A stretch of 64,000 bases of DNA, from positions 464,636-528,635 of the forward strand of contig NMRB01000187.1 in assembly GCA_002633025.1 (NCBI GenBank). The letters are read 5' to 3'. Positions 59,201 to 64,000 of the stretch are shown one piece after another (the first letter of the stretch is position 1; each line of letters begins with the position of its first letter). The notes beneath the pieces are model-generated. The model searched no databases and had not been told where the DNA came from. It saw only the letters and a program-made list of their open reading frames with translations. This DNA comes from Notospermus geniculatus (taxonomy: Eukaryota; Nemertea; Pilidiophora; Heteronemertea; Lineidae). The translations under genes and the position numbers were made by a program.

Positions 59201-61559
59201 AAATGAAGTTCACTTAAGTTTCCCTTACCCATTACAAAACATCTTAGGTAAGCATCCGAGACAACTGTACAATGCTGCTTGATGTCTGTACTCTTGGTAT
59301 CTAGCCCGTCCTCCACCGATGACCGCTCAGGAGACCGGCGCCATCTATCACTCCCAGTTTCACTCACATTATCCTGGTCATCTTCAGCCTCGTCGTGCGC
59401 TAACACATTCTCGTGCAAACTCTCTTGGAAGGTGTAGTCTTCATAATGATCAACACTCTGCGATTCACTCCAACGATTTTCTAACTGCTTTATCAGCTTG
59501 TTCAGGGACATGTTGTAAACATAGACAGGTAGCACCAGCCCCCTTTTAGAGTCTTTAAGGCTCATGGAGATATCAGACAAGCGTAAACTCTCCACTTTCG
59601 TGCCGCCGATCTCAACACGTTTCTCCTTGTGTTCACTCCCTGATTCATCCCTGGGAGATTCAAACGAGTGAACACTCGATTCAGTGAGCACCTCCTTATC
59701 TCCACCTCCCCCACCCTTCTCCGAATCTTGGAGAATCTTTTTGAAGTCCCCACTGCGAGATTCCTGACTGGAGTCCAGTTTGACTTGAGTGTCTTCCTTG
59801 CTGGAATGCTGACTAGAAGGAGTGACATCTTTCACTCCTGGCACTGGTTTATCTTTTTTGATATCACTTTCGGACGACTTTCCATCCTCCTGTTTCTTCA
59901 CCTTCTCCTTCTCCTCTGACTCACCCTGCATCAGACTCTGAAGATCACCGTAAGTTGCCGGCAAAAATGTCAATATCAGATTCGTCTCCGACACCATTCG
60001 CACATAACAACGCCACCTTGGGGACAGTTTTTTCGTCTTACCACTCTCCAACCGACCTGACAACGACAGAGAATCAGTGCCATCACTCTGCTGTGTTATC
60101 TGCCTGTCCAACATCTTGCTGAAAGCAATACAAGTGTGTGACGCACTTGGGCAAGACTGAAGCAACGACTGAAAGCTACCAATGCTGTACAACGTATCAG
60201 CACTCATGATACTGCCTTGTCGCTTTGGTACAAATGGCATCGTCTCCTCTGTGCTGTGCTGTTGGATTTTCAATGCCAATTTCTGCCGGAAATCAGGTGA
60301 TAAGGTAAATGGCAGGGGTGGGTCATTTGGCAATCTTTCCCTATCAGCCAGCATCAGGAGAAACTGTCCACATTCAAGATCTGAGAGTGTCAGCTCCTTA
60401 TCATTGAGAGTCTCCATCTTTTCCAAGAGGAGATCAAACAAGGTGTTGTTAGAAGATGCTGACTCCAAGCTGCGATTACGAGGTGATCTTGGTGACTTGG
60501 GCGATCGCGGCGATAGGTAGGTGTCTGAAAGAACAAAAATGATGTCCTGATGAGGAGCCTGCAAAACCATTCCTTGTGGCAATGCAGTGAGCATCAGGAT
60601 TGTGGTTTTGCCCTCTTGTACATGTACAGCAGAAAGGACATCCTGACTTGATGTTATTGCTTTGTTTTACCACGCTTTTATCTCTCACGAGCCTTATACT
60701 TCACAGAGCCACACCTTTCAAGTTGCAGGTTCCCCATTATTGCACAATGTTATAGCACGAAAGTTCACAGACTGCACAAGGACAAGAATTTCAAGCCATG
60801 GCTGCTCTCCCTTACTTACCTTGCAAGTAAGTTGAAAAGAGCATCTCTACTTGTTGACACTTGGGTAGGATGCCAACAAGGTCAAAGGTGAAGGGGATGT
60901 AGTTGATTGTCAGTTCGTGGACGTTAGGTAGCGTGTTCGTTGCACTGGTCTGGACACTAGGAGTCCGAATCGGCCTGGAAACATGGACACAGGGCAAGGG
61001 AGAGAAGATTAGGGACAAGATGCTCAATGGGAACCCGAGAGCGACAGCTAAACAAGTATGACTGACGGCATTGAATGGAGCATGTGGAACCTTTCCATTC
61101 TTGATACAGGCAGTCAATAATGTGTGTCAAAGGCACTTCACGTTATCTTCCCAGTCTCCCCAGAAATATTCAGGGGAACTCGAGGAGCAGCTCACTGTGC
61201 ACTTCATTACTTGATCTTGTCAAACTGATATCCAAAGTAAAGCACAAAGATTGACACATAAAATGATATAACACAAAGAAATTCAGAGACGACCCTTGTG
61301 TTACATGATCTTGTCAAAGTGGTGACTCAACGAAGTATCGAACCTGCTGCCTCTCAGTCATCAGTCGAACACTCTCGCCGCTGTGGCAGTGCACTCCTCC
61401 CGGTCATAGCCATTTAGGTGACTTATGTAGTCAGAATTCTCTATACCTCTCTTACCGTTTTGCTCCTGTTGGTGAATCGATGTTCAGACTCTGACAGACC
61501 AAGGCAAGGTGTTCAAACGTGACCATATTGGAAATGCATTCCAGATCTTTTGGGTATAT
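35857..61559 (-). CDS. SZT2: SZT2, large subunit of the KICSTOR complex (partial: 44 C-terminal exons)
   Basis: Forty-four minus-strand exons from 61559 down to the TGA at 35857-35859 join with every phase consistent over 9,330 bases (3,109 residues); the blocks are detailed in separate entries. Anchors to vertebrate SZT2, in order: [113 protein letters not shown] and [13 protein letters not shown]. In the family, SZT2 binds KPTN, ITFG2 and C12orf66 and recruits GATOR1 to lysosomes, restraining mTORC1 when amino acids or glucose are scarce. The human protein is about 3,430 residues, and the first visible exon corresponds to roughly residue 1,000. The visible part is therefore several hundred residues longer than its human counterpart, mostly through low-complexity inserts. 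The N-terminal third should lie beyond 61.6 kb and the window edge. Confidence 0.95.
36399..36575. mobile_element. A-family palindromic MITE (CTCCACATGAGAGTTTTCTC)
   Basis: Left arm ctccacatgagagttttctc..ttggctttctgtggacaact + caacc pairs with right arm ggttgagttgcccatagaaa + gccactcgcatgagaaaactcctgtggag. Relatives lie at 38330-38690 (interrupted), 41858-42020, 42690-43020, 51093-51280 and 55748-55910, with fragments at 12200-12236 and 35460-35500. Confidence 0.75.
36957..37118. repeat. Inverted pair of tRNA-like (SINE) units
   Basis: The half at 37045-37118 reads tttagcacactggtgtgcac (A-box-like) then ggcggttcgaatcccggtac (B box GGTTCGAATCC). The half at 36957-37030 is its reverse complement, imperfect. 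The two are joined by about 15 bases (gatgtgaagatgggg), giving a long hairpin. It lies in the SZT2 intron between exons 38188-38226 and 36630-36833. Not a functional tRNA as written. Confidence 0.6.
37450..37646. mobile_element. PIF/Harbinger-like MITE with TTA target duplication
   Basis: Ends ggctccagttccatagagct and cgatggaaatggagcc form long terminal inverted repeats continuing through cacgttgacacttttcacgc. The triplet tta flanks both sides (atta|ggctcc and ggagcc|tta), the three-base duplication typical of PIF/Harbinger elements. No coding capacity. Confidence 0.7.
37735..37850 (+). repeat. Short AATTAATT-rich degenerate tandem repeat
   Basis: Imperfect units around gagaattaatt(t/a)cc(t/g)(a/t)ttga(c/t) recur about four times. 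Simple low-complexity sequence within an SZT2 intron. Confidence 0.5.
38330..38690. mobile_element. A-family MITE carrying a nested TGTGACCC-family MITE
   Basis: The outer arms ttggctctctatgggcaact and gaattgcctattgagagtca are the A-family ends. The inner 38387-38596 segment has its own inverted ends tgtgacccgctctggcaaaa and ttttgccagagtgggtcaca, the family seen at 34155-34358. The inner element therefore inserted into the outer. Confidence 0.65.
38867..43883 (-). CDS. SZT2: SZT2 exons, block 5
   Basis: Exons: 43804-43883, 42452-42601, 42045-42253, 41269-41515, 40752-40965, 40413-40540, 39757-40042, 39197-39356, 38867-39002. Peptides include [77 protein letters not shown], then the signature [40 protein letters not shown], the aromatic [20 protein letters not shown] and [20 protein letters not shown]. 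Introns carry the A-family MITEs (41858-42020, 42690-43020). Confidence 0.93.
41627..41748. mobile_element. Palindromic MITE (GGGGCCATATTCATGAAGCC)
   Basis: Left arm ggggccatattcatgaagcc + ttcgcaactttg pairs with right arm caaaagttgcgaaggcttcg + tgaatatatggcccc. Located in an SZT2 intron. Confidence 0.75.
41858..42020. mobile_element. A-family palindromic MITE
   Basis: Arms tgctccacatgagaactttc..ttggctctcaatgggcaagt and tgagagccaactcgcacgag + aaaactcacgcggagca are inverted. It abuts the 42045 splice donor of an SZT2 exon. Confidence 0.7.
42690..43030. mobile_element. A-family palindromic MITE with internal 23-base array
   Basis: Left end tgctccacttgaaacttttc..ttggctctctatgggcaact and right end gaactgcccatagcgagcca + ..ctcttgaaaacacccccacatggagga mark the element. 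Its interior is expanded by the 23-base tandem array 42722-42928. Confidence 0.7.
42722..42928 (+). repeat. 23-base tandem repeat, nine units
   Basis: Nine units of caactcaaccatagaaatct + atg start every 23 bases from 42722 to 42906. Only the first differs (atatatg). The unit equals the sequence found once inside other A-family MITEs, so the array is an internal expansion. Confidence 0.92.
43104..43770 (+). repeat. 302-base tandem duplication of a CCCTGGTGGCCA-type repeat with GACGCC array
   Basis: Units 43104-43405 and 43406-43690 are nearly identical: cctctgtcaccttgaaatgt, ccgtctgatatgttgtgtac, aaaaatttcatgaagtttcg, cccctggtggccaaagtagg, ggtcgattttcaatagcgag. Unit 2 ends in a gacgccgacgccaga microarray (43695-43750) and tgatgacaataccccg. 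Related to the 62.1-62.66 kb array. Confidence 0.8.
44239..46788 (-). CDS. SZT2: SZT2 exons, block 4
   Basis: Exons: 46652-46788, 46179-46362, 45729-45922, 45412-45592, 44773-45095, 44239-44494. Notable peptides are [66 protein letters not shown], then the well conserved [20 protein letters not shown] and [20 protein letters not shown] + GLFHH, and LEVRVHVKK. The 323-base exon is the best SZT2 anchor in this part. Confidence 0.92.
46508..46580 (-). repeat. tRNA-like SINE fragment
   Basis: The minus strand reads gcgcagtggtgcagtgatta (A-box-like TGGTGCAGTGATTAGG) and, about 40 bases on, gggttcaatacctgg (B box). Similar units lie at 57233-57312 and 61330-61392. Stem pairing is poor, so a tRNA-derived repeat rather than a tRNA gene. 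Confidence 0.5.
47174..47302. mobile_element. Palindromic MITE (AACTAATCCAACTTTTTGGT)
   Basis: Left arm aactaatccaactttttggt + tactctttctagatt pairs with right arm aatctagaaagagtaaccaa + aaagttggattagtt. In the intron between the 48410 micro-exon and exon 46652-46788. Confidence 0.8.
48082..48229. mobile_element. Tc1/mariner-pogo-like MITE with TA target duplication
   Basis: Ends CAGTGGAACCTCCC and GGGAGGTTCCACTG are perfect inverted repeats flanked on both sides by TA (48080-48081 and 48230-48231). The interior has nested caggacacctctgaattgag-type pairing and no coding frame. Decayed relatives appear near 41100-41200 and 44520-44720. Confidence 0.75.
48410..50495 (-). CDS. SZT2: SZT2 micro-exon cluster (four cassette-like exons)
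   Basis: Four tiny exons have good splice sites: 50454-50495 (42 bases), 50005-50019 (15), 48740-48787 (48) and 48410-48436 (27). All begin and end in phase 1, as do the flanking exons, so any combination can be skipped without changing frame. They encode [32 protein letters not shown] and SKSKKSDT segments, polar and Ser/Lys-rich. Support comes from splice consensus and phase, not from homology. The 15-base exon is the least certain. Confidence 0.65.
49621..49683 (+). repeat. 21-base tandem repeat, three units
   Basis: Three exact units of ctgaacagggaattttacat + t start at 49621, 49642 and 49663, in an SZT2 intron. Confidence 0.9.
50748..55557 (-). CDS. SZT2: SZT2 exons, block 3 (large disordered insert and following conserved exons)
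   Basis: Exons: 54489-55557, 54083-54227, 53530-53762, 53075-53239, 52816-52915, 52540-52687, 52134-52388, 51824-51988, 51443-51704, 50748-50966. The 1,069-base exon begins [20 protein letters not shown] and then turns into a Ser/Arg/His-rich low-complexity stretch (repeated RSKHSSG, SSRHPS patterns), a likely disordered region. Conserved-looking parts follow: [80 protein letters not shown] and [20 protein letters not shown]. The start of 53530-53762 could be six bases shorter (alternative cag); both keep the frame. Confidence 0.9.
51093..51280. mobile_element. A-family palindromic MITE
   Basis: Ends aaggtgcctatccacgtgag and ggtggataggcgcctt are inverted. Inner arms ttggctctcaatgggcaact and gaattgcccattgtgagcca show the family signature. 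It lies in the intron between SZT2 exons 51443-51704 and 50748-50966. Confidence 0.78.
54291..54400. mobile_element. hAT-like palindromic MITE, copy 2, with 8-base target duplication
   Basis: Terminal repeats CATTCTCCCACAGCAGGG and CCCTGCTGTGGGAGGATG enclose the element, and CATTACAG lies on both sides (54283-54290 and 54401-54408). An eight-base duplication is the hAT hallmark. Copy 1 is at 8997-9102. This copy sits in the intron between SZT2 exons 54489-55557 and 54083-54227. Confidence 0.82.
55748..55912. mobile_element. A-family palindromic MITE, diverged
   Basis: Arms gctcctacatgtgagagttt + tcttctgcatgttggctctc and gccaacttgagtgagaaaac + tcccacatagtgcagc are inverted. It ends close to the 55933 splice donor of SZT2. 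Confidence 0.65.
55933..57887 (-). CDS. SZT2: SZT2 exons, block 2 (conserved central domain)
   Basis: Exons: 57824-57887, 57373-57648, 56871-57105, 56641-56722, 56256-56441, 55933-56163. The first two encode an acidic Asp/Ser-rich run ([17 protein letters not shown]) followed by [18 protein letters not shown] and RSLPVCL, which aligns with the human PLFLHLTCSVRLRG...SLPTCL segment. Later exons give [29 protein letters not shown] and the highly conserved [20 protein letters not shown] + IPGYHL. All joins are in phase. Confidence 0.92.
57233..57312 (+). repeat. tRNA-like SINE fragment
   Basis: tcagagtggtgcaatgcaaa resembles an A box and ccgggttcgatctccggtc contains a B box (GGTTCGATCTC) followed by a self-complementary cgaacccgg. 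No full cloverleaf. Confidence 0.5.
57950..58072 (+). repeat. 60-base tandem repeat, two units
   Basis: gagatgtccaggggcaaata + tccagcggggagatatcctc + aagggaaaacgcgaccgggc is followed by a near copy ending aagggaaaacgcttct. A half unit precedes at 57930. Lies in an SZT2 intron. Confidence 0.8.
58212..61559 (-). CDS. SZT2: SZT2 exons, block 1 (first five visible exons)
   Basis: Exons: 61456-61559, 60820-60974, 59229-60524, 58801-59047, 58212-58434. The 1,296-base exon is unusually long. It carries an [15 protein letters not shown] patch, the conserved [15 protein letters not shown] block, then a long Lys/Glu/Ser insert including GGGGG (about 200 residues, expected disordered), and [16 protein letters not shown], which matches the conserved VYIYSCSLEAL segment. 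The next exons give [32 protein letters not shown] and [15 protein letters not shown]. Acceptors are ctccag, tttcag and the like, and most donors are gtaag; the 58801 donor is gtatta and the 58212 donor gtttgt. Confidence 0.92.
61330..61392 (-). repeat. tRNA-like SINE fragment
   Basis: The minus strand shows gtgcactgccacagcggcga and caggttcgatacttcgttga, the latter a B box (GGTTCGATACT). Same repeat class as 46508-46580. Confidence 0.45.
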
Positions 61560-61660
61560 CTGTAATGGTAGAGAGCGATGACCATGAAAAACAGTGGCAT
61601 CATGGCCAAGGAACCTTCAAAATCACCAGGATTTTGCTCTTGATTTGTCTTCTACATGTA

Positions 61661-61960
61661 TCACAGAAAGCTAGTCCATGCATCATGTTGTGTGCAAAAC
61701 TTTATGGGTTTGGTGACTGGTATGGGGGGTTGATTTATGAGTCGTGTTAACAGCCCCAGACAGTGCGAGGGGTGGAGCTGCACATCCAACCTGGCACAGT
61801 CATCTAGGGAGACCACAAATGAGACAAATCTCAAAGGTGAGTAGTGAAACCCCTTTCGACGCATATCCAGCTGTTTTCTCATGGTGCAGAGCAGTCGACC
61901 CATAAGGCTGCAATCACACAGAGCTACAAGGGCATGCTGGTTAACAATGGCTTCACTCAT
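61661..61960 (-). other. Uncertain minus-strand open frame upstream of the first secure SZT2 exon
   Basis: A frame of 99 codons contains RKGFHYSPLRFVSFVVSLDD, which faintly recalls the EGFHFACSGEG region of SZT2. The match is too weak to call, and neither its phases nor a convincing donor connects it to the exon at 61456-61559. It may be chance or part of the lost region around the N at 62662. Confidence 0.15.
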
Positions 61961-62089
61961 GGTCGCGGCGACAGGCCTTGTCTTCTGAGGTCAGCAAATG
62001 AAATGGTCCATGGACCATGTGCTCACCTGGGTGAACGTACCAGAAAAACAAATGACAAATGTTAAATCGAAATGTTCCAGGGTCATGTA

Positions 62090-62661
62090 TCCTCATTAGA
62101 TGCACCTGACATGCCTGATAAAAAATTGGAGACAATCAAGGTACAGTTCAGGAGTTACTGGACTTTGAGCTTTGGTTTTGGCCACCTGGTTGCCAAGCGG
62201 AGAATCGAATTGGACCGAAAAGTGGTGTCATTGGTAACCTGACATAGGGGTGTATACATGTATGTACCAAGTTTCAAGTCAATAGCCCAAGCAGTTATGA
62301 AACGCGCCACCAAATGCCTAAATTTTGAACTTTGACCTCTGTGACCTTGAAAAGTCGGTCAAATCAAAAACCCCTTACTTATGTCATGCATCCTCATTAG
62401 AAGCACCAATGATAAAAATTTGGAGAGGATCCAGTCATTAGTTCATGAGTTATTGCACTTTTTGTGTTTTTGGTTTCCGCCACCTGGTGGCCAAGCTAAG
62501 GGTCAAATCGGACCGAAACTTGGGGTCATAGGTCATCTGACCAAGGTGTCTATATGTACCGAATTTCAGGCCAATAGCACCTGCGGTTACGAAACATGCC
62601 ACTTAAAGGCAAAATTTTGAACATTTTCGTGTTACGCCACCTGGCGGCCATATTGGAACCT
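62090..62661 (+). repeat. About 290-base tandem repeat, CACCTGGTGGCCA family
   Basis: Two consecutive units share tcctcattagatgcacc, gataaaaa(a)ttggaga, gagttattgcacttt, gccacctggtggccaagc, gaccgaaac, gtcataggtcatctgacc, tgtaccgaatttcaggccaatagc and gttacgaaac. A third partial unit ends at the N (62662) with gccacctggcggccat. The family resembles 43104-43770 (shared cctctgtgaccttgaaa and ctggtggcca). Confidence 0.75.
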
Positions 62662-62662
62662 N
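62662..62662. other. Single N, probable assembly join within the SZT2 locus
   Basis: The N ends a tandem-repeat array abruptly and lies between the first secure SZT2 exon (61456-61559) and the tentative exon at 62781-62904. Those two cannot be joined in phase directly. Other single Ns are at 5323, 7190, 13484 and 15673. Confidence 0.5.
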
Positions 62663-62780
62663 GAGATTCTAGCGGCATGGCGTCGTGGAAAGAGTCACGT
62701 AACAGTAAGTACCAAGATTGCAAATGGCATGAACAAACCAGGGTTGACAAACTCAAGGAAGTCCTTGGTTGAAAACTTAC

Positions 62781-62904
62781 CAGGTTTAGAAATAAAGGAT
62801 AAGAAATTGGAATCGAGGGTAAGGTGTTGGCACACAAAGTCGACCAGAGCAGCTTCGCTATCCGAGTGAGATGAGCGTGTGAGAACTGCCTGGACTGTGC
62901 CCAC
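62781..62904 (-). CDS. Tentative coding exon, possibly SZT2
   Basis: A 124-base minus-strand segment has an acceptor (aatgcgcag) and donor (cctg|gtaagt) and is open as VGTVQAVLTRSSHSDSEA...DFVCQHLTLDSNFLSFIS. It lies where SZT2 should continue to its N-terminus, but I cannot align the peptide to SZT2 with confidence. Its phase-1 end does not fit the phase-0 start of the next known exon, so an intermediate exon would be needed. Confidence 0.35.
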
Positions 62905-63699
62905 CTGCGCATTATAAGCAAAATTTTGAGGTCACTGATTGGACACCTGGGCATGCCCGGAAAAGTCCATTTGCAATCTTGGGGGTGGCCAGCTCTATTT
63001 CATCTCTCGTTTACCAACAAGACAATGGCTTTGTTGAGGCAAAATGACAGTGTACTCTAAAATATGTTTATCACTTGACAAATATTTCAGTAACTGTGAC
63101 ATTTCACAGTTAGCAAAAGAAATCATCATGAAATACATGTCTTCCACCCCTTCTGGTAAGATGAACATTTTTCATTACAATTTTGGTTCAAAGAAAGTCA
63201 AGCCCAAATAGGCCTAGACAAAAACATGTGATAACTCATGATTGGGATGAGACATAAAGGCCTTCTGAAGGAGGAGGTCAATTAGCATGACAATTGTCAC
63301 CATCCAAACTGTCCCCAGGGAACCTGGCAACAGGCCTATCGAAGATCACCTCACTGACACATGACTATGATGGGAATTTTTTGAAACTTTTAGAAATGAA
63401 AGTTGGGAACAAAAAGACTCAAGACTTTTAATATTAGCTCTACTTGGCAATTCAAGGGAATACAGTCGGAAACAGAAAAATTGCACAGTCATGACAATCA
63501 AGAACCGCTGCTCTCCCTGACAAACGAAGAGTAGGGCAATTTGGAAATTGAACCTACAGGCTTCAAAATCAAAATGGCAGAATGGAATCAATAGGGCCTG
63601 TCATCTCTGATGAGTTCCAGGTTTGGTCCCTGCTCAGACCCCTCTTCATGTGACACAGAAGGCAGCTCTCTTTGACAGTGCAAGCATTCTCCAGGCACT

Positions 63700-63905
63700 C
63701 TGGTTTCCTCCTGCTATACACTAAGTTCGCCCAATAGGAGCTGTCAGTGAGCTGACCAATAGGTGTCACTACGGCCCAATTCAATGCATATTAGCGGACC
63801 CATTCATACATGATTGAGCACAAATCAAGAGAAGTTTCTTTTGCATTGGTCAGCTAGAACTTTGCTGCCATCTTTTGGCAATACACGCAGCTGACTGCTC
63901 CTACA
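63700..63905 (-). repeat. Dispersed repeat, copy 2 (inverse of 24540-24725)
   Basis: Read on the minus strand this gives aggagcagtcagctgcgtgt, attgccaaaagatggcagca, ctcaatcatgtatgaatggg, atgcattgaattgggccg, tagtgacacctattgg, in the same order as the first copy. Confidence 0.7.
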
Positions 63906-64000
63906 GTGGTGTGAATTAATATTCGAACAGAGGAAATTCAGCTTTTCATTAAAGGCAAACTATATCCAATATCTGTATCAAAAGTCTTTGAAGTCAGTCC

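Overview
This is a eukaryotic (animal) nuclear genome window with intron-rich genes and standard GT-AG splice sites. Protein matches are to bilaterian families. Very frequent self-complementary words (TAGGCCTA, TACATGTA, TACCGGTA), dense short palindromic transposons and tRNA-like repeats suggest a marine invertebrate, most likely an echinoderm or hemichordate type deuterostome. This is inference, and the species cannot be fixed from the window. Isolated N bases look like unsized assembly joins, and two or three of them coincide with missing or duplicated sequence.

Layout. 1-122 (+): last exon of a prostaglandin reductase 1-like NADPH oxidoreductase. 804-1938 (-): three coding exons of a DYNLT5/TCTEX1D1-like Tctex-type dynein light chain. 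2-10 kb: no recognised gene, several inverted-repeat elements. 10.3-14.2 kb (-): SGK3-like PX-domain AGC kinase, complete except for part of the PX domain lost at an N. 14.8-21.6 kb (+): complete 19-exon HADHA (mitochondrial trifunctional protein alpha), head-to-head with the kinase across about 600 bases that hold a palindromic GTCACGTGAC box. 21.6-34.8 kb: repeat-rich, with tandem and segmental duplications, minisatellites and only weak candidate exons of an unrecognised plus-strand gene. 35.9-61.6 kb (-): 44 in-phase exons of SZT2, the large KICSTOR subunit, with its N-terminal part lying beyond the right edge; exon phases close exactly over 9,330 coding bases. 61.6-64 kb: repeats and two unproven exons.

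How the genes relate. SGK3 acts on PI3P endosomes downstream of PI3K and promotes growth signalling. SZT2, in KICSTOR, tethers GATOR1 to lysosomes and restrains mTORC1. HADHA runs mitochondrial long-chain beta-oxidation. The linkage is probably ordinary gene order rather than a functional cluster. I found no convincing new multi-gene system. The most notable signals are the shared CLEAR-like promoter box, a block of phase-1 micro-exons in SZT2, a palindromic MITE family spread through the SZT2 introns, the nested duplications at 30-33.5 kb, and assembly joins that remove or duplicate sequence.
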